DNA of 64,000 nucleotides. Origin: Krasilnikovia cinnamomea. GTDB taxonomy: Bacteria; Actinomycetota; Actinomycetes; Mycobacteriales; Micromonosporaceae. The position numbers and the translations under genes are program-made. The stretch covers positions 4,526,001 through 4,590,000 of the forward strand of contig NZ_SHKY01000001.1 in assembly GCF_004217545.1 (NCBI RefSeq). The letters run 5' to 3'. The notes below the pieces were generated by a model, which ran no database searches, was not told where the DNA came from, and saw only the letters and a program-made list of their open reading frames with translations. Position 1 is the stretch's first letter. Each line of letters opens with the position of its first letter. Below, piece after piece: positions 9,381 through 17,688 of the stretch.

Positions 9381-9421
9381 CGTGCGATGGTTGGTGGCGC
9401 GATGCCACCCTCCATCGCACG
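9381..9421 (+). terminator. Hairpin after the secreted-protein gene
   Basis: CGTGCGATGG (9381-9390) pairs with CCATCGCACG (9412-9421), with an inner GGTGGC/GCCACC stem. It lies 20 bases after the stop of the secreted protein. There is no clear U-tract, so termination is likely but not certain. Confidence 0.6.
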
Positions 9422-9455
9422 TCATGGTACCTGCCGACAACTACGTCCGGGCTGG

Positions 9456-9620
9456 TCAAGCGGCATGTTCGTACTCGTGGAGCATGCCGTCGAGGCAATC
9501 GTGTCGGTGGATGTTCAAGCGGGCGAGCCGGTCTGGGGCGGTGATCGGTTTGGGCAGTAGGGTCAGTGGCCGGTCATTCGCGAGGCATTGGTGCGCCTGG
9601 TGGGTGTTGCGCGGCATCCG
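9456..9620 (-). pseudogene. Transposase C-terminal fragment (DDE integrase core)
   Basis: One minus-strand frame reads NTHQAHQCLANDRPLTLLPK, then PITAPDRLARLNIHRHDCLD and GMLHEYEHAA, with the stop at 9456-9458. This matches the end of DDE integrase-type transposases, where the N-T-H-x-x-H-Q segment lies after the catalytic Glu and the protein ends near G-G-L-x-H-E-Y. Everything upstream is missing, so it is a scrap. The exact IS family is not determined. Confidence 0.55.
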
Positions 9621-9728
9621 GGCACCGCTGTTGAGGTGCTTCCGCCGTGCGGCTGCCGCGGACCGTTCCTGAGACGCCTCGTCTCGTTGTCACTGAGAAT
9701 CTCTCGCGTGGTGATGCTCCTATGGATT

Positions 9729-9875
9729 TCAAGCTGAGAGTTGAAGATCGTTTGAGGTGATGAGCTGGTAGAGCTCACGGGCGACGTAGCGTTTGAGGCA
9801 GCGGATGATCTCTTTCTTGGACATGCCTTCCTTGGTGCGTCGTTCGGCGTAGGCGCGGGGCCCCTTCGTCGAACT
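9729..9875 (-). pseudogene. IS110-type transposase C-terminal fragment
   Basis: The frame reads RAYAERRTKEGMSKKEIIRC then LKRYVARELYQLITSNDLQL before a stop at 9729. The segment AY-x-x-RR-T-x-EG-x-(S/T)-KKEIIRCLKRYVARE is the characteristic end of IS110-family transposases. Only about 48 residues remain. It interrupts the conserved hypothetical gene immediately to the right. Confidence 0.75.
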
Positions 9876-10158
9876 CGACCCGAAGTCCGCGGCCTGTCTC
9901 CTCAACTGTCGCAACAACATGGCTCGGAATGAGTCCACGGAGCGCGTCGGCCAACCCCAACTGCTTGGGGGCGATCATGCCTGCCGACGTCTCCACGGTA
10001 GGGAGGACATCGCAGTTGAAGACCGGCATGTCCGCCGCCGTAGGTCCATCGAATCGCAGTTGTACATAGTCCATGACGAACTCGACTGAGTAGAGGCGAA
10101 AGCCGACGAGACGACCCAACAACCCGTTGGGCACGTAGGTGGAGCGTTCTGACGACAT
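9859..10158 (-). pseudogene. Conserved hypothetical protein truncated by an IS110 scrap
   Basis: The frame from ATG 10158 reads a well-formed protein for 100 residues, including LVGFRLYSVEFVMDYVQLRF and MPVFNCDVLPTVET and ending GLRVEFDEGA. This resembles a common actinobacterial hypothetical protein that I remember continuing for another 25-30 residues. Instead the sequence changes abruptly into the IS110 C-terminal fragment in another frame. The 3' end is therefore lost. Its function is unknown. Confidence 0.6.
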
Positions 10159-10436
10159 GCACCCACCGTGCCTGGATCTTGCCGACACACGTACTCCGTA
10201 CTCAACCCGCCAGTTCCGAGTACCATCAACACGCGAAGCCGATCACCGAGCGTGACGGCGAGCGCTATCGGTGCGCACGGAGAGCGGCAGATCCGGATAG
10301 TGGCTGCCGCTCGTCATCGGGGTTAGTCATGGTGAGCTGTCATGGTCATCAGCGGGTGCGGTGGACCGCAACGCGCGAAGGCACGTCGCGGCGAGCCGGG
10401 CTGGACTCGACCGCAGTCGATCTGCACAATCCTCAC

Positions 10437-11246
10437 GTGATCACAACGGTCGAGTTCGATCGCGTTCAGCACCTCATCCGAGTCCCTGTTCAGATCAGCG
10501 GCGACCGATACCGCTTCCTGGTTGATACCGGCATCGGCGTCACCGTCGTCTCCTCCCTGGTGGCCGCCCAGGTCGACGCCCAGGCGACAGGTGACACCTA
10601 CACCGCCCGGCGCATGTCCGGGCAAGCCATCTCCTCCCCGCTCGTGCGACTACCACCGGCCGCGCTCGGCGGGTACACCGTAGACAGACACCTCGCCTGT
10701 GTCGCCGATCTCGGCGAGGTCGACGGCCCAGCCGGCTTCGCCGGCATCCTCGGGCTCGATTTCTTCCACCAACACACGATCACCATCGATCCAGACACAT
10801 CCACCCTCACCGTGCAACCCGCCGACAGCTTCCCCGGCGACGGCTACCAGATCCCCCTCGACCTGCGCCGGGACGCGGCGTCGGTCGACCCGTTCGCGAC
10901 CCTGGTGCTACCCAGCGGCCGCCAGATCCACGTGGAGATCGACACCGGTTCGGCGAACCTCATTCTCGACACCCGCCTCATGCCTGAGTGCGGCATCCAG
11001 CCGGATGACCCCAACGTCACCACCAGGACGGGCACCGACGAAACCGGTCACGATTGGACCCGCCACTGGGCCACCGTCCACGGCGACGTGTACCTCGCCG
11101 CCGCACCGCAGACCGCCCAGACAGCGGCCCGCGTCCAATTCCAAGACATCATCCACGACGGTCTCGTCGGCACCGACTACCTACACCGCTATCGCGTCAC
11201 CATCGACCTGTCCAGCTCGCGACTGATCCTGCATCCCCGCCCCTGA
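10437..11246 (+). CDS. Retropepsin-like aspartic protease family protein with two DTG domains
   Basis: The protein has two halves of the aspartic-protease fold, each with the Asp-Thr-Gly signature: FLVDTGIGVTVVSS near the N-terminus and VEIDTGSANLILDT in the second half. Each half also has a downstream hydrophobic strand (GILGLDFFHQHTITID and GLVGTDYLHRYRVTID). I favour the GTG at 10437 (269 aa); an in-frame ATG at 10329 is possible, but its added residues look non-coding. No signal peptide is seen, so it is probably cytoplasmic. The substrate is unknown. It stands alone on the plus strand. Confidence 0.75.
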   Translation: MITTVEFDRVQHLIRVPVQISGDRYRFLVDTGIGVTVVSSLVAAQVDAQATGDTYTARRMSGQAISSPLVRLPPAALGGYTVDRHLACVADLGEVDGPAGFAGILGLDFFHQHTITIDPDTSTLTVQPADSFPGDGYQIPLDLRRDAASVDPFATLVLPSGRQIHVEIDTGSANLILDTRLMPECGIQPDDPNVTTRTGTDETGHDWTRHWATVHGDVYLAAAPQTAQTAARVQFQDIIHDGLVGTDYLHRYRVTIDLSSSRLILHPRP

Positions 11247-11475
11247 CCTCCACCACGGCAGACACATCAGGCAGGGGTCGGTGCGCACGTCGCGCCGGGC
11301 CCTCGGATCCAGCTGCGGGCGCCCCGGGTCGTGCAGCTGCAGAACGATCCGCACCCCCCGCACGACCCCACGGTTTGGCGACGGCTGGCCGCCGAACCGG
11401 ATTCGAAGGTACCGGTCGAGGTTCAGCCAGCCATCCGGCGCAGCAGAAGCATGCACCTGATCGAGAGCACGTCGC

Positions 11476-12486
11476 TCAGTGGCCATTCAGCCAGCGAGCC
11501 GCTCCTTCAGCGTTTGGGTGATCTCGGAAGTACTCGATGATGTCTTGTGGACCGAGACCTCCCTCGCGTATCGCTCGCTCGAGGAGCTCGTCCGGGAGCT
11601 CCGGCGGGATCTCCAGGCCAGCGTCGGGCTCGAAACGCTCAGCCGGCAGGTCGACGGGCAGTGGTGGGGCCGGGAGCGGCGGCAACAGGCCCAGACCGAC
11701 ATGTTCCCGAGCGAGTTCCAGCAACTCCCGGATCTCGTCGGTGGCGATCGCGAGCAGCGCGGCCGGTTCGGCAGCCGGAAACGGACCGGGATTGCGGACG
11801 ACCTGCACCCGGATCCGTTTACGGCCGCGCTTGACGGTCGTCTCCGGAGCCGTGTGCCCGGTGCCGTCCAGCACAAGGGACAGCTCGCACAGGGGCACGT
11901 CGGCCTCGGCCCACCATCGCTGCCAGGCGGGATCGGAAGCCACTGCTGTGACGACCTCACGCAGCAACAGCGTATATGCAGCCGGCGGTCCGCCCGGGCT
12001 GGCTGAACCGAACGACAGTCCCAGCCAGGGCGCGGCCGTGGCGGAGGCATCGGGGCCGGGCCCAGCTGTCTCGCCCCAGGCCGCAGTGTTGCTGCCCGTC
12101 TCGTAGCTGACCGGTGTCTCGTGCTCCCAAAGTCGGCCAGTCGACTGTTCGTAGGCACGTTCAGCGACCGTGAGCAGCAGTTCTGCCTCGTCGCCGGCGA
12201 ATTTGCCCAGCGCGGCCGGGTTCCTTGACACGCGGTCGAAGGCTTTCTGCCCAGCCGCCACCACGGCACACCGGATGTAGAGGAACGCATCATCGCTCGC
12301 GGTCCGCGCGGCCGTGAAATGCGCTGGGGTGTCCAGCGCCCACAGCACCGAGGCGAGCCGATCCGCGAAGCCGATCAAATCGGCCTCAGAACGGGCCGCC
12401 AACCGTGCCGTCAACCGGTCGAAAGCTTCATCGTCCGGGTTCCGGCCCAGCGTCTGCACCAGCCTCCAGAAATCGATCTCGTCCAT
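11476..12486 (-). CDS. DUF4240 domain-containing protein
   Basis: This 336-aa protein has an N-terminal DUF4240-type segment (MDEIDFWRLVQTLGRNPDDE, then a helical region ending LASVLWALDTPAHF). The middle is acidic and low in motifs. A basic patch (KRGRKRIRVQVV) and a Pro-rich stretch precede the C-terminus, which ends EYFRDHPNAEGAARWLNGH. The ATG at 12486 fits the domain start; the longer frame adds 21 unlikely residues. The biochemical role of DUF4240 is not known to me. It is the last gene before the right att site. Confidence 0.75.
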   Translation of the reverse strand: MDEIDFWRLVQTLGRNPDDEAFDRLTARLAARSEADLIGFADRLASVLWALDTPAHFTAARTASDDAFLYIRCAVVAAGQKAFDRVSRNPAALGKFAGDEAELLLTVAERAYEQSTGRLWEHETPVSYETGSNTAAWGETAGPGPDASATAAPWLGLSFGSASPGGPPAAYTLLLREVVTAVASDPAWQRWWAEADVPLCELSLVLDGTGHTAPETTVKRGRKRIRVQVVRNPGPFPAAEPAALLAIATDEIRELLELAREHVGLGLLPPLPAPPLPVDLPAERFEPDAGLEIPPELPDELLERAIREGGLGPQDIIEYFRDHPNAEGAARWLNGH

Positions 12487-12629
12487 CACCTTGAGAACGC
12501 TATCCAAGCGACCCGCCGGCTCACTGCCGTTCGAGCGAGGACGCGGCACAGTGCGATCCTGAGCGGCATCCGCTCATCGGCAAATCAGTACGCCAGAGCG
12601 CCCCAGCCGCCGTCATTGGGCGATGGAAC

Positions 12630-12648
12630 GCGTGATCCATGCGTGATC
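12630..12648 (+). promoter_or_regulatory. Putative integrase arm-type site, right
   Basis: GCGTGATC at 12630-12637 and 12641-12648, with the same 11-nt spacing as the left pair. Farther in, GAATCGGCA (12683-12691 and 12736-12744) and an inverted TGCCGAT (12709-12715) form another cluster before the att core. A role in integrase or excisionase binding is inferred. Confidence 0.5.
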
Positions 12649-12777
12649 GACGGTCTTGGCGTGGGACGTCACCCGTCGGAATGAATCGGCAGCCCACCGG
12701 GATCGATTTGCCGATAGACTGGAATGAGCCGGCACGAATCGGCATTGCAAAGCGGTAGGCGACACTCATGATCGCGA

Positions 12778-12821
12778 ACTCTTAATCCGCGGGTTGTAGG
12801 TTCGAGTCCTACGCGGCGCAC
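12778..12821 (+). repeat. attR: second copy of the tRNA-Lys 3' end
   Basis: An exact 44-bp copy of 1576-1619. It lacks the D arm and the 5' acceptor strand, so it cannot be a tRNA. The sequence after it (12822 onward) should be the original downstream flank of tRNA-Lys, or the start of an older element. Confidence 0.9.
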
Positions 12822-12842
12822 CATTCGCACCATTTCCACCAG

Positions 12843-12868
12843 GCCGTATAGCCGTCGGGCTATGCGGC
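12843..12868 (+). terminator. Hairpin after attR
   Basis: GCCGTATAGCC (12843-12853) pairs with GGCTATGCGGC (12858-12868) with one G-T wobble and a 4-base loop; TT follows, but no long T run. It may be the original tRNA-Lys terminator or the terminator of the recombinase remnant. Confidence 0.45.
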
Positions 12869-12939
12869 TTGATCTTTGTGGGACATGTGTTGGTGTCGCC
12901 GTCTCGGACCCGGACCTGCGCGGTGGTCGAACTTCTAGT

Positions 12940-13180
12940 TCACGGGTCGTTTCGAGTGGACGATGTCAGCCTCCCCAGCGGATCTCGCCACGCGGTCGTC
13001 GATCCGGTAGCGGCGGCGGTGAGGACGAGCCGGGCGGTGGCTTCCGCGGCGTATGCCGGCAGGTCGGTGCGGACGCTGGTGTAGGTGTCCGCGGTGAGCA
13101 GCATGCTGCTGTGTCCGAGCTGCGCCTGCACCGTCTTCAGGTCGGCGCAGTGCGCGAGGCTCGGCGGAAAGGTTTTGGGG
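12940..13180 (-). pseudogene. Tyrosine recombinase (integrase) C-terminal remnant
   Basis: The minus strand reads CADLKTVQAQLGHSSMLLTA then DTYTSVRTDLPAYAAEATAR. This is the box II end of tyrosine recombinases, with LGHSS and the active-site Tyr in DTYTSV. The rest of the gene is missing upstream, where the frame meets the carboxylesterase. Its 3' end points toward attR 120 bases away, the usual arrangement of int beside its attachment site. Because it lies outside the 1576-12821 element, it belongs to a different, probably older, integration. Confidence 0.75.
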
Positions 13181-13230
13181 TCAGGTTTCTGTCGCTCTGC
13201 TGGTGGTCCCGTCCCGGTTCAGTGTCGTTG

Positions 13231-14760
13231 TCACGGCGCCAGTAGTGGGAGCGCCGCGAAGGTGTGGTTCTGCCATAGCAGCCGTGAGGACTCTTCCGGG
13301 TAGGCGGTGATCGTCGGCGGCGTGTCGAGGAGTTGCGTGATGCGGTGGTTGGCGTCGTACGGGGGCCAGCCGGGGTCGCCGTGAGCGGCGAACGCCGTCC
13401 ACGCCGTGCGGATCTGCGCCGATAGTTCCTCGGCCGCCGGTGAGGGCGGGTCGCCGATCAGCACGGCGGGCTGTCCGCTGCTCAGGTTGCCGAAGACGAG
13501 CGGCACGTCCAGGCCATGGCAGGCGCCGAGGTCACCGCCGGCTCCGGGAGCGGGCCAGGTCAGTTCGTAGACGTGGGCCTGGCCGCCGCCGGCGATCTGC
13601 GCGTCGGCCAGGTGCAGGCTCGGCATCCGAAACAGCCAGTCCGCGTTGACCACTTCGTACAGTTCCTCGTCGGTGGCGGTCGGGAATGCCTCCCGGTACC
13701 GTCGTGCGCCGTCGGACCCGGGGGCGAGCAGCTGCACAGCGGTCTCGGCCTGTTCGTGCGTGACCTGGCCGAGCACACCGTCGATCAGGCTGAACAGCCG
13801 GTGTTCCTCACGGGTGTGCCCGACGAGGATCTCGACGTCCCGGGCGGCGCCGTCGGCCAGCGACTGCCACGGCGTGGCCGGCAGAACGTCACCGTCGACA
13901 ACCGGTGCGAACAGGGTCGGCCGGTGTGTGATCTGGCCCCAGCGGCGCCGCCATTGGACCGCCTTCGCGGAGATCGCATCAGCCGCAGCGGGCAGCCGGG
14001 CCGGGGCCACTGCCGACAGGCCCGCCACGGTGGGCGCCACCCCCAGCTCGGCGGCGCAGGCGGCGGCGATGTCGGTGGCTAATTCCGGGGAGAAGAACGT
14101 TCCCGGCACGCTCTGCGCGACCGCCCGGCGAAAGAGCCCGGCGGCGCGCGGCATGGCGAGCAGCGCGGCGACCGATCCGCCGCCGGCGGACTGCCCGCAG
14201 ACCGTGACCCGTTGCGGGTCACCGCCGAACACCCCGATGTTGTCGCGCACCCATTGCAGGGCCGCGACCTGGTCGAGTAGTCCCCGGTTGGCCGGGGCTC
14301 CGTCGATCTGCGCGAAACCCTCCACGCCGAGGCGGTAGTTGAGGGTCGCGACCACGGTGCCGCTGCGGGCGAGGTGCCCGGCGTCGTATTCCGGGAGGCT
14401 GGCGTTGCCCGCGACGTAACCGCCGCCGGGGATCCACACCATCACCGGGAGCCCGGCCCCCGGATCCAGCTGCGGTGTCCAGATGTTGATCGTCAACCAG
14501 TCGTCGCCCGCCGTCTCCTGAGGCGCCCCGAGCAGGCCGGACTCCGGCGGTGGCGGGCCATACGCCACCGCTGGGCGCACACCGTCCCAGCGGCGCACCG
14601 GCTGCGGAGCGGCGAAACGCAGGGCGCCGACCGGTGGCTCGGCGAACGGGACACCGCGGAAGACCGCTAGGCCCGCCTCCCGCCTGCCGCAGACCACCCC
14701 GGCCGCCGTACGGACCTCCGGCTCGGACCCACACGGCTTGCTGGATGCCATAACGGACAC
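13231..14760 (-). CDS. Type B carboxylesterase
   Basis: A serine hydrolase of about 509 aa that cleaves carboxylic esters. The family pattern is clear: FRGVPFAEPPVGALRF near the N-terminus, oxyanion-hole segment MVWIPGGGYVAGN, nucleophile elbow GQSAGGGS (Ser nucleophile), and a late His in CHGLDVPLVFGN. No signal peptide is visible, so it is likely cytoplasmic. I chose GTG 14760 because GGGAGG lies 8 bases upstream; ATG 14751 is the alternative. It lies between the integrase remnant and an intact IS element. Confidence 0.93.
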   Translation of the reverse strand: MSVMASSKPCGSEPEVRTAAGVVCGRREAGLAVFRGVPFAEPPVGALRFAAPQPVRRWDGVRPAVAYGPPPPESGLLGAPQETAGDDWLTINIWTPQLDPGAGLPVMVWIPGGGYVAGNASLPEYDAGHLARSGTVVATLNYRLGVEGFAQIDGAPANRGLLDQVAALQWVRDNIGVFGGDPQRVTVCGQSAGGGSVAALLAMPRAAGLFRRAVAQSVPGTFFSPELATDIAAACAAELGVAPTVAGLSAVAPARLPAAADAISAKAVQWRRRWGQITHRPTLFAPVVDGDVLPATPWQSLADGAARDVEILVGHTREEHRLFSLIDGVLGQVTHEQAETAVQLLAPGSDGARRYREAFPTATDEELYEVVNADWLFRMPSLHLADAQIAGGGQAHVYELTWPAPGAGGDLGACHGLDVPLVFGNLSSGQPAVLIGDPPSPAAEELSAQIRTAWTAFAAHGDPGWPPYDANHRITQLLDTPPTITAYPEESSRLLWQNHTFAALPLLAP

Positions 14761-14921
14761 TCCGCGTTCCTCCCCATTGCCGCCCCGCCGAGCATCCAGT
14801 GCCCGCCTGGTGCAGGCAAGCCAATCGGTGTACGCGGCCACAGCGAGGCGCCAGGGTCTGCTGCACCGATAGGTGACATCTGAGATGGCTTGCCCTGTGG
14901 GTGAGCTGGAAGGATGTCCCT

Positions 14922-15230
14922 GTGCCGAAGCCCTACCCCCAAGAGTTCCGTGACGACGTCGTCCGGGTTGCCCGTGAGCGTGACCCGGGTGTGACGGTCG
15001 AGCAGATCGCGAAGGACTTTGGGGTCCATCCGATGACGTTGTTCAAGTGGCTGCGTCAGGCCGACGTCGATGCCGGCGCGAAGCCGGGTGTGACCCGCAG
15101 CGAGTCGGCCGAGCTGCGGGAACTGCGGCGCCGGAACAAGTTGCTGGAGCAGGAGAACGAGGTCCTACGCCGCGCCGCCGCGTACTTGTCGCAGGCGAAC
15201 CTGCCGGGAAAAGGCTCTACCCGCTCGTGA
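14922..15230 (+). CDS. IS3-family transposase OrfA (HTH protein)
   Basis: A 102-aa DNA-binding subunit starting PKPYPQEFRDDVVRVARERD, with an HTH (VTVEQIAKDFGVHPMTLFKW) and a C-terminal leucine-zipper-like helix (ELRRRNKLLEQENEVLRRAA). GTG 14922 is preceded by GGAAGGA. Its stop TGA overlaps the GTG of orfB. The GGGAAAAGG tract near 15206-15214 is a plausible -1 frameshift site that would make the OrfAB fusion transposase. Confidence 0.92.
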   Translation: MPKPYPQEFRDDVVRVARERDPGVTVEQIAKDFGVHPMTLFKWLRQADVDAGAKPGVTRSESAELRELRRRNKLLEQENEVLRRAAAYLSQANLPGKGSTRS

Positions 15231-16087
15231 GTGAGCTGGCCGCCGGCGGGGTCCCCGTCGCGGTGACGTGCCGGGTACTGAACATCGCTCGCCAGCCCTA
15301 TTACCGGTGGCTGGCCCAACCAGTCACGACCGCGGAGGTCACCCAGGCGTACCGAGCCAACGCGCTCGTGGACGCACACCGTGATGATCCAGAGTTTGGA
15401 TACCGGTTCCTGGCCGACGAGGCCCGCCAAGCGGGGCAGCCGATGGCTGATCGGACCGCGTGGCGGATCTGCTCGGGTAACGGCTGGTGGAGCGCGTTCG
15501 GTAAGAAGAAGCGCGGTAAGGGCGCCAAGGTCGGTCCGCCGGTGCACGACGACCTCGTGCGCCGTGATTTCACCGCGCAGGGCCCGAACCGGCTGTGGCT
15601 GGCCGACATCACCGAGCATCACACCGGTGAGGGCAAGCTGTACCTGTGCGCGATCAAGGACGTCTGGTCGAACCGGATCGTCGGCTACTCCATCGACTCG
15701 CGGATGAAGTCCCGCCTGGCTGTGGCCGCGCTGCACAACGCCGCCGCCCGCCGTGATGACCTGGCCGGCTGCGTACTTCACACCGACCGCGGGTCGCAAT
15801 TTCGATCCAGGAAATTCGTCCGGGCCCTCGACCGGCACCAGATAGTCGGCTCGATGGGCCGGGTCGGTGCCGCTGGCGACAACGCCGCCATGGAATCGTT
15901 CTTCGGCCTGCTACAAAACAACGTCCTGGACCGGCGCGTATGGCGTTCCCGCGAGCAGTTGCGGATCGCGATCGTGACCTGGATCGAACGGACCTACCAC
16001 CGCCGCCGACGCCAACGCTCGCTGTCCCGGTTGACCCCCATCGAGTTCGAGACGATCATGACTCCACCGGCCAGTCAGGCCGCGTGA
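15227..16087 (+). CDS. IS3-family transposase OrfB (DDE integrase core)
   Basis: This is the catalytic part of the transposase. An HTH_21-like region comes first, followed by the rve core with the DDE triad: Asp in RLWLADITEHH, Asp in CVLHTDRGSQF, and Glu in NAAMESFFGLL. It ends with the usual YHRRRRQRSLSRLTPIEFE tail. The GTG at 15227 overlaps the orfA stop, and the open frame continues upstream, as expected for a product made by -1 frameshifting. It looks undamaged. Confidence 0.93.
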   Translation: MSELAAGGVPVAVTCRVLNIARQPYYRWLAQPVTTAEVTQAYRANALVDAHRDDPEFGYRFLADEARQAGQPMADRTAWRICSGNGWWSAFGKKKRGKGAKVGPPVHDDLVRRDFTAQGPNRLWLADITEHHTGEGKLYLCAIKDVWSNRIVGYSIDSRMKSRLAVAALHNAAARRDDLAGCVLHTDRGSQFRSRKFVRALDRHQIVGSMGRVGAAGDNAAMESFFGLLQNNVLDRRVWRSREQLRIAIVTWIERTYHRRRRQRSLSRLTPIEFETIMTPPASQAA

Positions 16088-16153
16088 CTACACCTGTCAC
16101 CTATCGGTGCAGCAGACCCCCATGACCGAGCGCGGGAAGCCGCATGTGAGTTG

Positions 16154-16636
16154 TCATTCTGGCGTTGGTGTATCGCTCCCCGGCGCACGGCGAACCGGAC
16201 GCGCGCGCAGCTGTTCGACGTACGCCATCACTACCGGAATGGCTACCGGCACCGCAAGTACCCACCACAGGTCGTAAGCGAAGCCTAGGACGACGGCAAC
16301 CGGCAGACCCAGCCCCAGTGTCAGGCATCCTGCCACGACGCTTGGCGGCATGGGTGGCGTGCTGTCGCTGTCCGCCGGGTTGGCCGCCTGAACGAACGGC
16401 GGCGGAAGGTGTGGATGCGGGGCAGGTAGATCCGCGAAGATCCGTAACAGCTCTGCCTGGGTGCGGGCCCGATCACAGGCTTCCGCCCGATGTTCGTACT
16501 CGCTGGTGTTCAGTCGCTTGGCGGTCATGTGGGTTTCCAGCGCCTCCAGCGCCGCCTGTCGCTCGGGAGTACCGATCCGCAGCTCGGAGGAACCGTCCGA
16601 GTCGGTGCTACGGCCGTTCCCGCCGTCGTTGGCCAT
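16154..16636 (-). CDS. DUF1707 domain membrane protein
   Basis: A 160-aa protein. The N-terminal ~60 residues form a DUF1707 (SHOCT-like) domain: ELRIGTPERQAALEALETHM, then LNTSEYEHRAEACDRARTQA and ELLRIFADLPAPHP. Two transmembrane helices follow (about residues 92-130), with a basic C-terminal tail. The ATG at 16636 begins directly before the domain; the longer frame is spurious. DUF1707 proteins are common small actinobacterial membrane proteins without an established biochemical role. Confidence 0.85.
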   Translation of the reverse strand: MANDGGNGRSTDSDGSSELRIGTPERQAALEALETHMTAKRLNTSEYEHRAEACDRARTQAELLRIFADLPAPHPHLPPPFVQAANPADSDSTPPMPPSVVAGCLTLGLGLPVAVVLGFAYDLWWVLAVPVAIPVVMAYVEQLRARPVRRAPGSDTPTPE

Positions 16637-16925
16637 AGCTGACAGCGTAATGACAACTCCGGGCGAAGCTGGAGCAACCGATCGGCCAGATCGGGGGCTT
16701 GGCCGGAGGTCGCCAACGCGCGCGTCGTGGCGTGACCGGATGGTGGCCCGACGCCCACGGCGCTGTCCGGACGGCGCGCGATGCTCGTACGCAACGGCCA
16801 GGCCGGTGCCGGTGATTGCCAGCGCGACGTACGGACGGACCCGCGAACGCGGACGCTCCGGCATCTGCGAGTCTTGCGTCCGAAGCCTTACTCGCCATGT
16901 CATGCCGGTTCGCTTGGAGGAACCC

Positions 16926-17576
16926 GTGAAAATTCTGACGCTGGGCCCCACCGATGCCGGACCAGTCGTGCTGTTCGCTGCCGGAGCAGGCGGCGACCCC
17001 GAGCGTCACCGCCCACTTCTGGAGCACTTGGCGGCCCATGGCTGCCTGGTGATCGCACCGCACTTCGAGCGAATAGTCCCGCAGGCGACGACCACCGCGC
17101 AGCTTCTGGCCCGTCCCGCCGGATTGCTCCAGGCACTGGAGGAAGCGGCTCCGCCGGACGTGCCCGTCGCTGTGGTCGGCCACTCAATCGGAGGGTGGGC
17201 GGCCCTGTGCCTGGCCGGGGCGACGCCGTGGGGACGCGGCGGAAAGCCGATCGACGTTCCCCACGAGCCGCGGGTCTCCCGATTGGTCGCCTACGCACCC
17301 GCCGCCGGATGGTTCGCCGCCCCCGGCGCCCTCGACGCGATGACGATTCCCGCGCTGGTCTACGCGGGAGAACAAGACACAGTCACGCCGATCACCCAGG
17401 CCCTGCACTTGAAGAACGCGCCCGGGCTCGTCGACGTACGTCTCGTGCCGAATGCGGGCCACTTCAGCTTCATGAACGTCCTGCCACCCGGCATGAGCGA
17501 CAGCCCCGGATTCGACCGCGGCGCGTTCCTCGCCGACCTCGCGGAGGCAACCCTGCACTTCGTCATCGAGGAATGA
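16926..17576 (+). CDS. Alpha/beta hydrolase
   Basis: A 216-aa cytoplasmic hydrolase of the alpha/beta fold. Seen are an HGxG-like N-terminal strand (VVLFAAGAGGDPERHRPLLE), the nucleophile elbow VGHSIGGW (Ser), the acid residue in YAGEQDTVTP, and the catalytic His in PNAGHFSFM. GTG 16926 follows GGAGG at the right spacing; the long upstream open frame is antisense to the DUF1707 gene. The substrate is unknown. The pattern is close to dienelactone-hydrolase-like proteins. Confidence 0.85.
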   Translation: MKILTLGPTDAGPVVLFAAGAGGDPERHRPLLEHLAAHGCLVIAPHFERIVPQATTTAQLLARPAGLLQALEEAAPPDVPVAVVGHSIGGWAALCLAGATPWGRGGKPIDVPHEPRVSRLVAYAPAAGWFAAPGALDAMTIPALVYAGEQDTVTPITQALHLKNAPGLVDVRLVPNAGHFSFMNVLPPGMSDSPGFDRGAFLADLAEATLHFVIEE

Positions 17577-17688
17577 GGAGCCATGCCCGGCCGGGAGAAG
17601 ACCCCGGCAAGCCGGGAGACAGCGACAAGACCGCATGAGCGTGCGCCCGCCGAGTACGGGCTGGCGCGCTGTCGCCAAACGGGTCGGT

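Larger units (their letters stand above)
1576..12821. mobile_element. Decayed integrated element at tRNA-Lys (attL to attR)
   Basis: About 11.2 kb is bounded by perfect 44-bp direct repeats of the tRNA-Lys 3' end. Inside each border is the same doubled motif, GCGTGATC twice at 11-nt spacing (1690-1708 and 12630-12648), which resembles integrase arm-type sites. The cargo is gene-poor and damaged: an excisionase-like gene with frameshifts, a broken ATPase, IS scraps and several intact accessory genes. No integrase, replication or transfer gene was found inside, so it is probably not mobile by itself. Element identity is inference; the repeats are directly seen. Confidence 0.8.
14854..16119. mobile_element. 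Complete IS3-family insertion sequence (1266 bp)
   Basis: Perfect 25-bp inverted repeats begin GGGTCTGCTGCACCGATAGG at 14854-14878 and are mirrored at 16095-16119. The trinucleotide CCA flanks both ends (14851-14853 and 16120-16122), a 3-bp target duplication typical of IS3. Two overlapping ORFs, orfA and orfB, fill the element. All catalytic motifs are intact, so it may be active. Confidence 0.95.

Noticed and set aside
12778..12821. A second tRNA-Lys gene
   Set aside because: Only the 3' part from the anticodon loop is present; there is no D arm or 5' acceptor strand.
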